From: Thermoleophilaceae bacterium
GTDB lineage: Bacteria > Actinomycetota > Thermoleophilia > Solirubrobacterales > Thermoleophilaceae
Direction: 5' to 3'
Length of the DNA stretch: 64,000 bases
Assembly (NCBI GenBank): GCA_030447905.1
Contig: JAUJNZ010000003.1
Span: 126,479 to 190,478 of the forward strand
Positions 50,792 through 59,914 of the stretch are shown here, piece after piece. The position numbers and the translations under genes are program-made. Numbering within the stretch: position 1 is the first letter of the stretch; each line of letters opens with the position of its first letter. The notes under the pieces were generated by a model that saw only the letters and a list, made by a program, of their open reading frames with translations, was not told the origin of the DNA and made no database searches.

Positions 50792-51309
50792 CGCAGGATG
50801 CGCAAGCCCTCGTACTTGCGGTCTCCCTCGGCGCGCGAGCGCACGACGAGCACCACGAAGGCCACGAGCGCGAGGAGGGCGACCGGCGGCACGAAGATCG
50901 ACACCGCCGCGAGCAGGAGCGCGGCCAGGTCGCCGTAGACGGCGAACAGGCCGGCGGCCGAGCCCTCGGTGCGCCGGCGCGCCCGGGCGAGCAGCCGCGC
51001 GACGGCGACGTAGCCGAGCGCGGCGCAGACGATGCCCAGGAGGAGCCCTGGCCATGCCGCCGAGCCGCCGGCGGCGAGCGCCCCGGCGCACAGCAGGGCT
51101 CCGAGCGCGAGTCCGGCCGCGGGCAGCGCCATCTCGAGGACGCGGCTCGCGCCGGCGCGCTCGAGGGCGTAAACGATCACCGCGAGGGCGAGCACGGCGG
51201 CCAGGAAGGCCGGCGACTCGAGGAACGCGAACGAGCTGCCCTCGTAGTCGAGGCCGATGTCGCCTCCGGCGAGGGCGCCCGCGAGCAGCGGGGGAAGGAA
51301 GGGACGCAC
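50788..51309 (-). CDS. DUF4126 membrane protein, N-terminus uncertain
   Basis: The called frame (173 residues) has five to six helices (FLAAVLALAVIVYALERAGA, LFAVYGDLAALLLAAVSIFV and others). Family members begin earlier, with a segment like 'LDIGQGAGLAGASGVRPFLP'. That segment is present in frame directly upstream (51310-51350) but is followed further upstream by a run of seven C's and no clear start. Either the start lies in the region to about 51400 or a one-base error exists in the run. Coupled to the phosphatase-like gene. Confidence 0.75.
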   Translation of the reverse strand: MRPFLPPLLAGALAGGDIGLDYEGSSFAFLESPAFLAAVLALAVIVYALERAGASRVLEMALPAAGLALGALLCAGALAAGGSAAWPGLLLGIVCAALGYVAVARLLARARRRTEGSAAGLFAVYGDLAALLLAAVSIFVPPVALLALVAFVVLVVRSRAEGDRKYEGLRILR

Positions 51310-51408
51310 TCCGCTCGCGCCGGCGAGGCCGGCACCCTGGCCGATGTCGAGGAAGGGGGGAATCTCGGGAGGCGGGGCGGTCTGGGCCTGTAGGCTCAGC
51401 GGAGCGCC

Positions 51409-52893
51409 ATGACTGTAGACGACGCCCAGGGCGGGGGCACGGGCCGCGCAGCCGGATACGGCAGGTCCGGGCGTGCCGCCGACGAACGGGGGGGCGTGCC
51501 GACGCGCTCGACCTCGCGCGATCTCGAGCGCTACGCCGGGCTGTTCGCCTCCCGCACGCGCGTGATGCGCTCGTCGGCGATGCGCGACCTGATGGCGGTG
51601 ACCGCGCGCCCGGAGATCATCTCGCTGGCCGGCGGACTACCCGACACGAGCACCTTTCCGCCCGCCACCTTCGCGGCGGTCGCCGGGAGGATCGCCGCCG
51701 AGTCGTGCGCCCGGGCGCTCCAGTACGGGCCGACCGAGGGCCTCTCCGCCACCAAGAAGTGCATCGCCGAGGTGATGGCGGCCGAGCACATGGCGGTCGA
51801 CGGCGACGACCTGCTCGTGACCACGGGCGGCCAGCAGGTTCTCGACCTCGTCACCAAGACCCTGATCGACCCGGGCGACGTGGTCGTGGCCGAGGCCCCG
51901 ACCTACCCCGGCGCAGTCCCGGTCTTCTCGTCCTACGAGGCCGACGTCGTGCAGATCGACGTCGACGAGTGCGGCATGCGCATCGACCTGCTCGAGGAGA
52001 CGCTCGACCGCCTCGAGCGCGAGGGCCGGCGACCGAAGTTCGTCTACACGATCCCGAGCTTCCAGAACCCCGCCGGGGTGACGCTCTCGCTCGAGCGACG
52101 GCGCGCGCTGGTGGACATCGCGCGCCGACGAGAGCTGCTCGTGCTCGAGGACAACCCCTACGGCCTGCTCCGCTACGAAGGCAGCCCCGAGCCGACGCTG
52201 CGGTCACTCGACCAAGGCCTGTACGTCATGTACCTGGGCACGTTCTCGAAGATCCTCTCACCGGGGATACGGCTCGGCTGGGTCGCCGCGCCCCCGCCCG
52301 TGCTCGAGAAGATCAACCTCGGCAAGCAGGCGGCCGACCTCTGCACCTCGACGCTCTCGCAGCTCTTGGTCCAGGCCTATTTCGAGGAGACCCCCTGGCG
52401 GGCCTACGTCGACTCGCTGACCGAGATCTACCGCGCTCGCCGCGACACCATGCTCGACGCGCTCGCCGAGTTCTTCCCCGCCGAGGCGGAGTGGACTCGG
52501 CCCGCCGGCGGGCTGTTCATCTGGGTGACGCTTCCCGACTTCATCGACACCACCGACCTGCTCGCCCGCGCCCTGCGCGACAACGTGGCCTTCGTGCCCG
52601 GTGAGGCGGCGTACCTCGACGGTCGCGGGCGCAGCTCGATGCGGCTGAACTTCTCGAGTTCGGGCCAGGACGCCGTGCGCGAGGGAGTGCGGCGGATCGG
52701 GAAGGTCGTGTCGGAGCAGGTGGCGCTGTACGGGACGCTGACCGGGCGACGCGGAGCCCCGGTACGGCGGCCCGAGCCGGCTCGACGCGCGCCGCCGGCG
52801 TCCGAGCCCTCGCCCGAGGTGGCGGCCGGTACACCGTCGGAGGAGCCGGTCGCCCGCGTCGTTCCCATGCGGCAACGCAGCGGGCGCGCGTGA
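51409..52893 (+). CDS. PLP-dependent aminotransferase (2-aminoadipate/aromatic type)
   Basis: 494 residues. Fold type I class-II aminotransferase: ISLAGGLPDTSTFPPATF, LQYGPTEGLSATKKCIAEVM, TTGGQQVLDLVTKTLIDPGD, VYTIPSFQNPAGVTLSLER, LVLEDNPYGLLRYEG, and GTFSKILSPGIRLGWVAAP with the PLP lysine. It is related to LysN-type and MocR-type aminotransferases but has no HTH. A 30-residue Gly-rich N-terminus and a 60-residue Pro/Arg/Ser-rich C-terminal tail are unusual. It overlaps the D-Ala-D-Ala ligase gene by 4 bases. Confidence 0.88.
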   Translation: MTVDDAQGGGTGRAAGYGRSGRAADERGGVPTRSTSRDLERYAGLFASRTRVMRSSAMRDLMAVTARPEIISLAGGLPDTSTFPPATFAAVAGRIAAESCARALQYGPTEGLSATKKCIAEVMAAEHMAVDGDDLLVTTGGQQVLDLVTKTLIDPGDVVVAEAPTYPGAVPVFSSYEADVVQIDVDECGMRIDLLEETLDRLEREGRRPKFVYTIPSFQNPAGVTLSLERRRALVDIARRRELLVLEDNPYGLLRYEGSPEPTLRSLDQGLYVMYLGTFSKILSPGIRLGWVAAPPPVLEKINLGKQAADLCTSTLSQLLVQAYFEETPWRAYVDSLTEIYRARRDTMLDALAEFFPAEAEWTRPAGGLFIWVTLPDFIDTTDLLARALRDNVAFVPGEAAYLDGRGRSSMRLNFSSSGQDAVREGVRRIGKVVSEQVALYGTLTGRRGAPVRRPEPARRAPPASEPSPEVAAGTPSEEPVARVVPMRQRSGRA

Positions 52894-53855
52894 GCCGCCT
52901 CGCCGTCCTCAAGGGCGGACGCTCGCTCGAGCGCCAGGTGTCACTGCGCTCGGGAGGACGCGTCGAGGATGCGCTCGAGCGGCTCGGCCACGACGTCATC
53001 GGGATCGACGTCGGAGCCGACGTGATCGAGCGCCTGCGAGCCGCAAGCCTGGACGCCGCGTTCGTCGCCCTCCACGGACAGGACGGCGAGGACGGGACGA
53101 TTCAGGAGCTGCTCGACGTGCTCGGCATCCCCTTCACCGGCTCCGGTGTGCTCGCGTGCCTGCGCTCCTGGGACAAGGTGCTGACCAAGCACCTGTTGGC
53201 CGAGGCCGCTCTGCCCACACCCGAGTTCTTCGCCTTCAGCGAGACGGCCTTCGAGCAGCTCGGAGCCGGCGAGACCCTGCCGGCGATCGAGAAGCGGCTC
53301 TCGTTCCCGCTCGTGGTCAAGCCCGCCACCGGTGGCTCGGCGCTCGGGATCAAGTTCGCCCGCGCCGCGGCCGACGTACCGGCCGCGCTCGTGGCCGCCT
53401 TCTCCTATGCCGACCGGGTCCTGCTCGAGCGCCACGTCCGCGGTCGCGACCTCGCGGTCTCGATCCTCGACGGCTCCGACGGACCGATCGCCCTGCCGAT
53501 CGTCGAAGCCGTGCCCCGGGACGAGGACTTCTACGACTTCGAGGCGCGCTACGAGATCGGCCGGACGAGCTTCGTGTGCCCGGCGAACCTGCCTCCGTCG
53601 GTTACGGCGCGCTCCCACGACGTCGCGCTCCGCACTCACCGACTTCTTGGGCTCGAGGGCTTCGCGCGGGTCGACCTGATGCTCGAGGAGGAAAGCGAAG
53701 AGCCGTTCGTGCTCGAGGCCAATGCCACCCCCGGGCTCACGGAGACGAGCCTCGTACCCCAGGCTGCCGAGGCCGCGGGCATCGGCCTCGACGAGCTGAT
53801 CGGCCGGATCGTCGAGCTGGCGCTCGCCCGGGGGCCGGTGGGCGCCTCGCCCTGA
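52890..53855 (+). CDS. D-alanine-D-alanine ligase family protein
   Basis: 321 residues from GTG 52890: LAVLKGGRSLERQVSLRSGG, LHGQDGEDGTIQELLDVLGI, FTGSGVLACLRSWDKVLTKH, PLVVKPATGGSALGIKFARA (ATP-grasp glycine loop; usual form GSSVGV), LEGFARVDLMLEEESEEPFV, and LEANATPGLTETSLVPQAAE. The usual EVSLxS and ExNTxPGMT motifs appear as QVSLRSGG and EANATPGLTE, so substrate choice may differ. Co-translated with an aminotransferase, which could supply its amino acid. Most likely a peptidoglycan ligase. Confidence 0.82.
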   Translation: MSRLAVLKGGRSLERQVSLRSGGRVEDALERLGHDVIGIDVGADVIERLRAASLDAAFVALHGQDGEDGTIQELLDVLGIPFTGSGVLACLRSWDKVLTKHLLAEAALPTPEFFAFSETAFEQLGAGETLPAIEKRLSFPLVVKPATGGSALGIKFARAAADVPAALVAAFSYADRVLLERHVRGRDLAVSILDGSDGPIALPIVEAVPRDEDFYDFEARYEIGRTSFVCPANLPPSVTARSHDVALRTHRLLGLEGFARVDLMLEEESEEPFVLEANATPGLTETSLVPQAAEAAGIGLDELIGRIVELALARGPVGASP

Positions 53856-53864
53856 CGTTCGCGC

Positions 53865-54374
53865 TTACCCGCGCCCGCCCTCGCCGCCCTGGCCCCCCGC
53901 GAAGTCCTCCGGCGACACGTTGTCGAGGAAGTCCTTGAACTTCTCGACGACCTCCTCCTGCTCCTCGACCTCGTGCTCGAACTCGATCGCCGACTCGGCG
54001 ATGACGTCCTCGGCGGCGAAGATCGGCGCGCTCGTTCGGACGGCGAGGGCGAGCGCGTCGGAGGGCCGCGAGTCGATCTCGACCTCCTTGCCGTCCATGT
54101 TGAGCGTGATCGAGGCATAGAAGGTGTTCTCCCGCAGCTCGTTCACGGCGACCCGCGCGCACGAGATGCTCAGCTCCGAGAGCATCTCGTTCATGAGGTC
54201 ATGCGTCATCGGGCGCGGGGTGCTTGCGCCCTGGAGGCGCATCAGGATCGCGGCGGCCTCGGGGTGGCCGATCCAGATCGGCAGGAACTTGTTGCCCTCG
54301 CGCGTCTTCAGCAGCACGATCGGCTGCTTGCCGACCATGTCGAAGCTCACGCCGTAGATCACCATCTCCTGCAT
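53865..54374 (-). CDS. DUF151 bifunctional nuclease family protein
   Basis: 169 residues: MVIYGVSFDMVGKQPIVLLK, FLPIWIGHPEAAAILMRLQG, RPMTHDLMNEMLSELSI, ITLNMDGKEVEIDSRPSDAL, ALAVRTSAPIFAAEDVI. The 'IGxxEAxAI' and 'DSRPSDALALA' motifs define the family, some members of which show DNase and RNase activity. The C-terminal tail is acidic then Gly-rich. Convergent with the ligase gene, 9 bases apart. Confidence 0.9.
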   Translation of the reverse strand: MQEMVIYGVSFDMVGKQPIVLLKTREGNKFLPIWIGHPEAAAILMRLQGASTPRPMTHDLMNEMLSELSISCARVAVNELRENTFYASITLNMDGKEVEIDSRPSDALALAVRTSAPIFAAEDVIAESAIEFEHEVEEQEEVVEKFKDFLDNVSPEDFAGGQGGEGGRG

Positions 54375-54634
54375 CGAGCGAGGTTCCCTTCGCCGTCGAC
54401 TCGGGTCCCGACAGTCTAGACGCGTCGCCGCGGCCCACGCCAGGCCCTCGGGGATCGTCTGCGAGTCGCTCGGGGAGACGCTTCGGCGGGTCGGGGAGAC
54501 GCCGCGTGCCCGAACGAGGTAAGGCAGAGGCGCTCGGCAGCCCGCGTGCTCCGGGGAATGCTCAGGTTTTGGAGAAGTGAAGGGGGGAAGGTCTCTTCGA
54601 TGTCGAGGGTTCGCCGCGCATATCGAGGAGAAAC

Positions 54635-56317
54635 GTGAAGGTACTCGGGGTCAATGCCGTCTTCCACGACCCCGCCGCCGCTATAGTGGTCGACGGGGCT
54701 ACCGTGGCGGCCGCCGAGGAGGAGCGCTTCAGCCGCCGCAAGCACGGCAAGTCGCCCGTGCCCTTCTCGACCTGGGAGCTGCCCGAGGAAGCGATGCGCT
54801 TCTGCCTAGAGCGGGCGAGGCTCGAGCCCCGAGATCTCGACGCCGTCGCCTACTCCTACGACCCGGCGCTCGCGGCGCCGCTCGGCGCGGACCCGACCCG
54901 CCACGACTGGGAGGGCCTGCGGACGCTCTTCGCGCGGCGGGCTCCGTTCTTCCTTCGGGCCTCGCTGCCGGGCCTCGACCCAGCGTGTGTGCGCTTCGTG
55001 GCCCACCACTGGGCCCACGCGGCGTCCGCCCACCTGGCGAGCCCGCTCGAAGGCGCCTCGAGCGTCCTGGTGATCGACGGGCGGGGCGAGCGGGCGTCGC
55101 ATCTCGCGGGCCGGACCGACGAGGGTGGCTCGCTGGCCGTGCTGGCCGCCCAGCGTCTTCCCCACTCGCTGGGCCTGATGTACGAGGAGGTGACCGAGCA
55201 CCTCGGCTTTCGGCGCTCCTCCGACGAGTACAAGGTCATGGCGATGGCCTCCTACGGGCGGCCGGCCTTCCTTCCCCGGCTGCGCGAGGCGGTCAGGACG
55301 ACCGGCGATGGCGGTTTTACGGTCGCGCCGATCGAGTGGGAGTCGCTCGTTCCCCGGCTGGCTCGCGGCGAGGACTGGCAGCCCGAGCACGCCGACCTCG
55401 CGGCGAGCGTGCAGCGTCGCCTCGAGGAGGTCCTGCTCGAGCTCGCCCGATGGCTGCACGCCCAGACCGGCGACCGCGACCTGGTGATGGCCGGAGGGGT
55501 CGCGCTCAACTGCGTCGCCAACTCGCGGCTGCTCGAGGAGGGCCCGTTCGAGCGGATCTGGGTTCAGCCCGCGGCCGGGGACGCGGGCACCGCCCTCGGC
55601 GCTGCCCTGCACACGGCGCGGGAACTCGGTGACGAGGTCCAGCCGATGCCGACCGCTGCGCTCGGGCGCGGGTTCGAGGACGACGAGCTCGCGAGCTGGC
55701 TCGATACCGCCGCCATCGCCTACGAGCGTCCGCCCGACGTGGCCGAGGCGGTGGCCGACGCCCTCGCCGACGACGAGATCGTGGCGTGGTTTCAGGGACG
55801 CAGCGAGTTCGGCCCGCGCGCGCTCGGACATCGCAGCCTGCTGGCCGATCCGCGCTCCCAGGCGAACCTCGAGCGCCTCAACGAGGTCAAGGGACGGGAG
55901 CAGTTTCGGCCGGTGGCCCCGATGGTGCTCGCCGAGCGGGCGGAGCAGCTGTTCTCAAGCGGTCCGCTGCCGAGCCCCTACATGTTGTTCACCCATCGCG
56001 TGCGCGAAGAGTGGCGGGCGCGGATCCCGGCGGTCGTCCACGTCGACGGAACGGCTCGCATCCAGACCGTCGACGGGCGGGAGGAGCCGCTCGTGGCGCG
56101 AATGCTCGAAGGGTTCGAGCGGCGCACGGGTGTGCCGACGGTGGTCAACACGAGCCTTAACACGGCCGGCCGGCCGATGGTGGACGACCCGCGCGACGCG
56201 CTCGAGTGCTTCGGCTCGGCACCGGTCGACGTGCTGGCCATCGGGCCGTTCGTGGTGCGCCGAGCGGGGGCGCTGGCACGCTCGGCCGCGGCCACGCCCG
56301 CGGAGGTAGCGGCTTGA
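54635..56317 (+). CDS. NodU/CmcH-family carbamoyltransferase
   Basis: 560 residues: MKVLGVNAVFHDPAAAIVVD, EEERFSRRKHGKSPVPF, VAHHWAHAASAHLASP (histidine metal site), LVIDGRGERASHLAG, SDEYKVMAMASYGRP, LVMAGGVALNCVANSRLLEE, ARALGHRSLLADPRSQ-like region FGPRALGHRSLLAD, and GVPTVVNTSLNTAGRPMVDD. It transfers carbamoyl from carbamoyl phosphate to a sugar or antibiotic hydroxyl. First gene of the glycan operon; its stop overlaps the next start. A 260-base gap upstream probably holds the operon promoter. Confidence 0.92.
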   Translation: MKVLGVNAVFHDPAAAIVVDGATVAAAEEERFSRRKHGKSPVPFSTWELPEEAMRFCLERARLEPRDLDAVAYSYDPALAAPLGADPTRHDWEGLRTLFARRAPFFLRASLPGLDPACVRFVAHHWAHAASAHLASPLEGASSVLVIDGRGERASHLAGRTDEGGSLAVLAAQRLPHSLGLMYEEVTEHLGFRRSSDEYKVMAMASYGRPAFLPRLREAVRTTGDGGFTVAPIEWESLVPRLARGEDWQPEHADLAASVQRRLEEVLLELARWLHAQTGDRDLVMAGGVALNCVANSRLLEEGPFERIWVQPAAGDAGTALGAALHTARELGDEVQPMPTAALGRGFEDDELASWLDTAAIAYERPPDVAEAVADALADDEIVAWFQGRSEFGPRALGHRSLLADPRSQANLERLNEVKGREQFRPVAPMVLAERAEQLFSSGPLPSPYMLFTHRVREEWRARIPAVVHVDGTARIQTVDGREEPLVARMLEGFERRTGVPTVVNTSLNTAGRPMVDDPRDALECFGSAPVDVLAIGPFVVRRAGALARSAAATPAEVAA

Positions 56318-57903
56318 GCGGTCCCCACGCGATCGACGTGGTGATCCCCACGGCGGGTCGCGACTCGCTGGCGGCGCTGCTCCAGGCGCTGGTGGCCGGG
56401 CACGCGGCCGAGCGGCTGGGTGGGCGGGTGATCGTCGTCGCCGATCGGCGGAGCATCGACGCGACCAAATTGCGAACGCTCGGCGCGGAGGTCCTCCAGG
56501 GGCCGGGACGCGGACCGGCGGCGGCGCGCAACGCCGGCTGGCGGGCCGCCGGGGCCGAGTGGGTGGCCTTTCTCGACGACGACGTCGTCCCGGAGCCCGA
56601 CTGGGCTCAGCAGCTGCTCGAGGACATCGGGTCCCTCTCGGCGTCAGTGGCGGGCAGCCAGGGCGTCGTTCGCGTTCCGTTGCCGCCGGACCGCCCTCCC
56701 ACCGACTGGGAGCGCAACGTCGCCGGCCTCGAGCGGGCGCGCTGGGCGACCGCGGACATGGCCTACCGTCGCGCCGCGCTCGCCGCGGTCGGGGGCTTCG
56801 ACGAGCGCTTCGAGCGTGCCTACCGCGAGGACGCGGACCTGGGGCTGCGCCTAGTGCGGGCGGGTTGGAGGATCGAGCGGGGCCGGCGGACGGTGGCCCA
56901 TCCGGTGCGTGCGGCCGACCCCTGGGTGAGCGTGCGCCTTCAGGCCGGAAATGCCGACGACGTGCTCATGCGCGCCCTTCACCGCCCCGACTGGCGCGCG
57001 GCGGCGGGCGCTCCTCCCGGTCGGCTGCGCCGTCACCTGATCACGGTCGCGGCGGGCGCCGGGGCTATCACCGCGGCCGCATCGGGTCGCCGGCGCCTCG
57101 CGCTCGCCGGCGGGCTCGGCTGGGCGGCGGGCACCGGAGAGCTCGCGTGGGCACGGATCGCTCCCGGTCCGCGCACGATTCCCGAGGTTCTGAAGATGAT
57201 CTCGACGAGCGCCGCCCTGCCGCCTGCGGCCGCGTGGCACTTCGCGCGAGGCCTCGCGCGCCGGCGGCGGCTGCTCGCCGACACGGGGCGCGCCCCTCGT
57301 CCCACGGTGGCGCCGCGGGATCCGCCCCGCGAGACCGCTCGCACGCACGAGCGGTCGCGGGAGCGCAGGCGCCCGCCCGCCGAGCGCCCCGACGCCGTGC
57401 TCCTCGACCGCGACGGCACCCTGATCGTCGACGTCCCCTACAACGGGGACCCGGCCCGGGTCGAGGCTGTGCGCGGCGCCCGCGCGGCGCTCGACCGCCT
57501 GCGCGCCGTCGGCCTCCCCCTCGGCGTCATCTCCAATCAGAGCGGCGTGGCGCGCGGGCTGATCGCCGCCGAAGACGTGGCCCGGGTCAATCGCCGCGTC
57601 GAGGAGCTGCTCGGCCCGCTCGGGCCATGGGCGGTCTGCCCGCACGGACCCGAGGAGGGCTGCGAGTGCCGCAAGCCCGCCCCGGGGCTTGTCCTCGAAG
57701 CGGCGGCGCAGCTCGGCGTCGCGCCCGAGCGCTGCGCGGTGATCGGCGACATCGGCGCCGACATCGATGCCGCGCGAGCGGCGGGCGCGCGCGGGGTCCT
57801 CGTCCCCACGCCCCGCACGCGCCGGGAGGAGGTGGCCGCGGCGAGCGAGGTCGCCTACGACCTCGAGGCGGCGGTGGAGCTCCTGATCGGCGAGGCTGCG
57901 TGA
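56314..57903 (+). CDS. Family 2 glycosyltransferase fused to GmhB-like HAD phosphatase
   Basis: 529 residues from TTG 56314, overlapping the carbamoyltransferase stop. Residues 1-250 are a GT-A domain: IDVVIPTAGRDSLAALLQAL, GPGRGPAAARNAGWRAAGAE, VAFLDDDVVPEPDWAQQLLE, YREDADLGLRLVRAGWRIER. Residues about 365-529 are a HAD-IIIA phosphatase of the D,D-heptose-1,7-bisphosphate type: AVLLDRDGTLIVDVPYNGDP, GVISNQSGVARGLIAAEDV, CPHGPEEGCECRKPAPGLVL (zinc site), IGDIGADIDAARAAGARGV. One polypeptide therefore joins heptose precursor dephosphorylation to sugar transfer. Confidence 0.9.
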   Translation: MSGPHAIDVVIPTAGRDSLAALLQALVAGHAAERLGGRVIVVADRRSIDATKLRTLGAEVLQGPGRGPAAARNAGWRAAGAEWVAFLDDDVVPEPDWAQQLLEDIGSLSASVAGSQGVVRVPLPPDRPPTDWERNVAGLERARWATADMAYRRAALAAVGGFDERFERAYREDADLGLRLVRAGWRIERGRRTVAHPVRAADPWVSVRLQAGNADDVLMRALHRPDWRAAAGAPPGRLRRHLITVAAGAGAITAAASGRRRLALAGGLGWAAGTGELAWARIAPGPRTIPEVLKMISTSAALPPAAAWHFARGLARRRRLLADTGRAPRPTVAPRDPPRETARTHERSRERRRPPAERPDAVLLDRDGTLIVDVPYNGDPARVEAVRGARAALDRLRAVGLPLGVISNQSGVARGLIAAEDVARVNRRVEELLGPLGPWAVCPHGPEEGCECRKPAPGLVLEAAAQLGVAPERCAVIGDIGADIDAARAAGARGVLVPTPRTRREEVAAASEVAYDLEAAVELLIGEAA

Positions 57904-58976
57904 CGCCGCGAGGTGGACACGTCCTCGTCGCGCGCCTCGACAACGAGGGTGACGTGCTGCTCACCGGTCCGGCCGTGCGGGCGGTCGCCGCACAGGCCGA
58001 GCGGGTGACGATGCTCTGTGGGCCGCGCGGAAAGGCCGCCGCCGAGCTCCTGCCCGGCGTGGACGAGCTGCTCGTCCACCGCGCGCCCTGGATCGACCCT
58101 CAGCCCGGGCCGATCGACCGGGAGGCGGAGATGGCGTTCGTGGACGAGCTGGTCCGCCGCGGGCTCGACCGCGCGATCGTCCTCACCTCCCAACACCAGA
58201 GCCCGCTCCCGCTCGCGCTTCTGCTTCGATTCGCAGGTGTGCCGTTCGTGGCGGCGACGAGCGCCGACTACCCGGGCTCGCTGCTCGACCTGCGCCACGG
58301 CGTGAGCGACCGTGTCCACGAGGTCGAGCGGGGACTGTCGCTCGTGGGAGCGTGCGGGTACGAGCTGCCGCCGGGCGACGAGGGGCGGCTGGCCATCAGA
58401 AGGTCTGCGGGCGTGCGGTCGGCGATGTCGCCCGAGCTCCCCTACGTGGTCGTGCACCCCGGTGCCTCAGTCCCCGCGCGGGCGTGGGCTCCGGAGCGCA
58501 ACGCCGAGCTCGTCGAGGCCCTGGCCGAGCGCGGGCATCGGGTGGTGGTCACGGGCTCTCCCGGGGAGATCGACCTGACCGCACGGGTCGCGCGCGCGGC
58601 GCGGGCGGAGGTCGTCGACCTCGGTGGCACCACGAGCCTAGGCGGGCTCGCCGAGGTCCTCGCCGGCGCCGAGGCGGTCGTCGTCGGCAACACCGGTCCC
58701 GCGCACCTGGCGGCCGCGGTGGGTACGCCGGTGGTGTCGCTGTTTGCGCCGACCGTTCCGGCGGTCCGCTGGCGCCCGTGGAAGGTCGCGCACGAGCTGT
58801 TTCACGTCGAGGTGCCATGCGCCGGCTGCCGCGCGCGGGAATGTCCGGTCCCCGGGCACCCGTGCCTGGAGGGCGTCTCGACGGCCGAGGTGGTGGCCGC
58901 GATCGAGCGGCTCGCACCGCGGTCGAGTGGGCCCGGTGCCCGCCGGTCGCCGGTCGCCATCGGAGCCGGCGCGTGA
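57900..58976 (+). CDS. Family 9 (heptosyltransferase-like) glycosyltransferase
   Basis: 358 residues from GTG 57900: VLVARLDNEGDVLLTGPAVR, YVVVHPGASVPARAWAPERN, VVVTGSPGEIDLTARVARAA, LAEVLAGAEAVVVGNTGPAH, LAAAVGTPVVSLFAPTVPAV. These are the GT9 motifs shared with LPS heptosyltransferases (the D..GD start, HPG, and NTGP(A/L)H). A Cys-rich segment near the end (PCAGCRARECPVPGHPC) is seen in some family members. Coupled by overlaps on both sides. Confidence 0.92.
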   Translation: MTPRGGHVLVARLDNEGDVLLTGPAVRAVAAQAERVTMLCGPRGKAAAELLPGVDELLVHRAPWIDPQPGPIDREAEMAFVDELVRRGLDRAIVLTSQHQSPLPLALLLRFAGVPFVAATSADYPGSLLDLRHGVSDRVHEVERGLSLVGACGYELPPGDEGRLAIRRSAGVRSAMSPELPYVVVHPGASVPARAWAPERNAELVEALAERGHRVVVTGSPGEIDLTARVARAARAEVVDLGGTTSLGGLAEVLAGAEAVVVGNTGPAHLAAAVGTPVVSLFAPTVPAVRWRPWKVAHELFHVEVPCAGCRARECPVPGHPCLEGVSTAEVVAAIERLAPRSSGPGARRSPVAIGAGA

Positions 58977-59914
58977 GGATCCTCCTGTGGCACGTCCACG
59001 GCTCCTGGACCACCGCCTTCGTCCACGGGACGCACGAGTACCTCGTTCCGGTCGTCCCCGACCGCGGGCCCGAGGGGCGGGGACGCGCGCAGACCTACGC
59101 CTGGCCGCAGAGCGCGACCGAGGTCACGCCGACCCAAGCCGCGGAGGCGGAGGTGGACGTCGTGGTCCTCCAGCGCCCGGAAGAGCTCGAGGTCCTCGCC
59201 GAGCGATGGCTCGGCGGGCGGCTCCCCGGCCGTGACCTTCCCGCCGTCTACGTCGAGCACTCCTCGCCCCAGGGGCGGATCGCCGAGATGCGCCACCCCG
59301 CGGCCGACCGCTCCGATCTCACGCTCGTGCACGTTACCCACTTCAACCGCCTGTTCTGGGATACGGGCTCGACGCCGGCGCGCGTCATCGAGCACGGGAT
59401 CGTCGACCCCGGACACCGCTACACCGGCGAGCTCGCCCGGGCGGCCGTGGTGATCAACGAGGCACGCCGGCGCGGTCGCGTCACCGGCACCGACCTCCTG
59501 CCGCGGTTGAACGGCAGCGTGCCGCTCGACGTCTTCGGGATGGACTCCGAATCGATCGGCGGGCACGGCGACCTTCCCCACGGCGAGCTCCATGCCGAGA
59601 TGGCCCGCCGCCGCGCCTACCTGCACCCGATCCGCTGGACGTCGCTGGGTCTGTCGCTGATCGAGGCGATGCAGCTCGGTATGCCGATCGTCGCGCTCGG
59701 CACGACCGAGGTTCCCGAGGCCGTGCCCGCCGAGGCGGGGGTAGCCTCCAACGACCTCGACGTGCTCGCCACCGCGCTCCGGCGGCTGATGGACGACCCC
59801 GACGAGGCCCGCGAGCGTGGCCGGGCGGCCCGAGCGGCGGGGCTCCAACGCTACGGGCTCGACCGCTTCCTGTCCGACTGGGACGACCTGCTCGCGGAGG
59901 TGGCGGCGACGTGA
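58973..59914 (+). CDS. Glycosyltransferase, GT-B type
   Basis: 313 residues from GTG 58973. It begins VRILLWHVHGSWTTAFVHGT, continues with VVVLQRPEELEVLAERWLGG and a C-terminal half typical of GT-B retaining enzymes: RAYLHPIRWTSLGLSLIEAM, QLGMPIVALGTTEVPEAVPA (the E-x7-E region). A Group 1-like transferase whose sugar is unknown. Its stop and the next start overlap by 4 bases. Confidence 0.85.
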   Translation: MRILLWHVHGSWTTAFVHGTHEYLVPVVPDRGPEGRGRAQTYAWPQSATEVTPTQAAEAEVDVVVLQRPEELEVLAERWLGGRLPGRDLPAVYVEHSSPQGRIAEMRHPAADRSDLTLVHVTHFNRLFWDTGSTPARVIEHGIVDPGHRYTGELARAAVVINEARRRGRVTGTDLLPRLNGSVPLDVFGMDSESIGGHGDLPHGELHAEMARRRAYLHPIRWTSLGLSLIEAMQLGMPIVALGTTEVPEAVPAEAGVASNDLDVLATALRRLMDDPDEARERGRAARAAGLQRYGLDRFLSDWDDLLAEVAAT

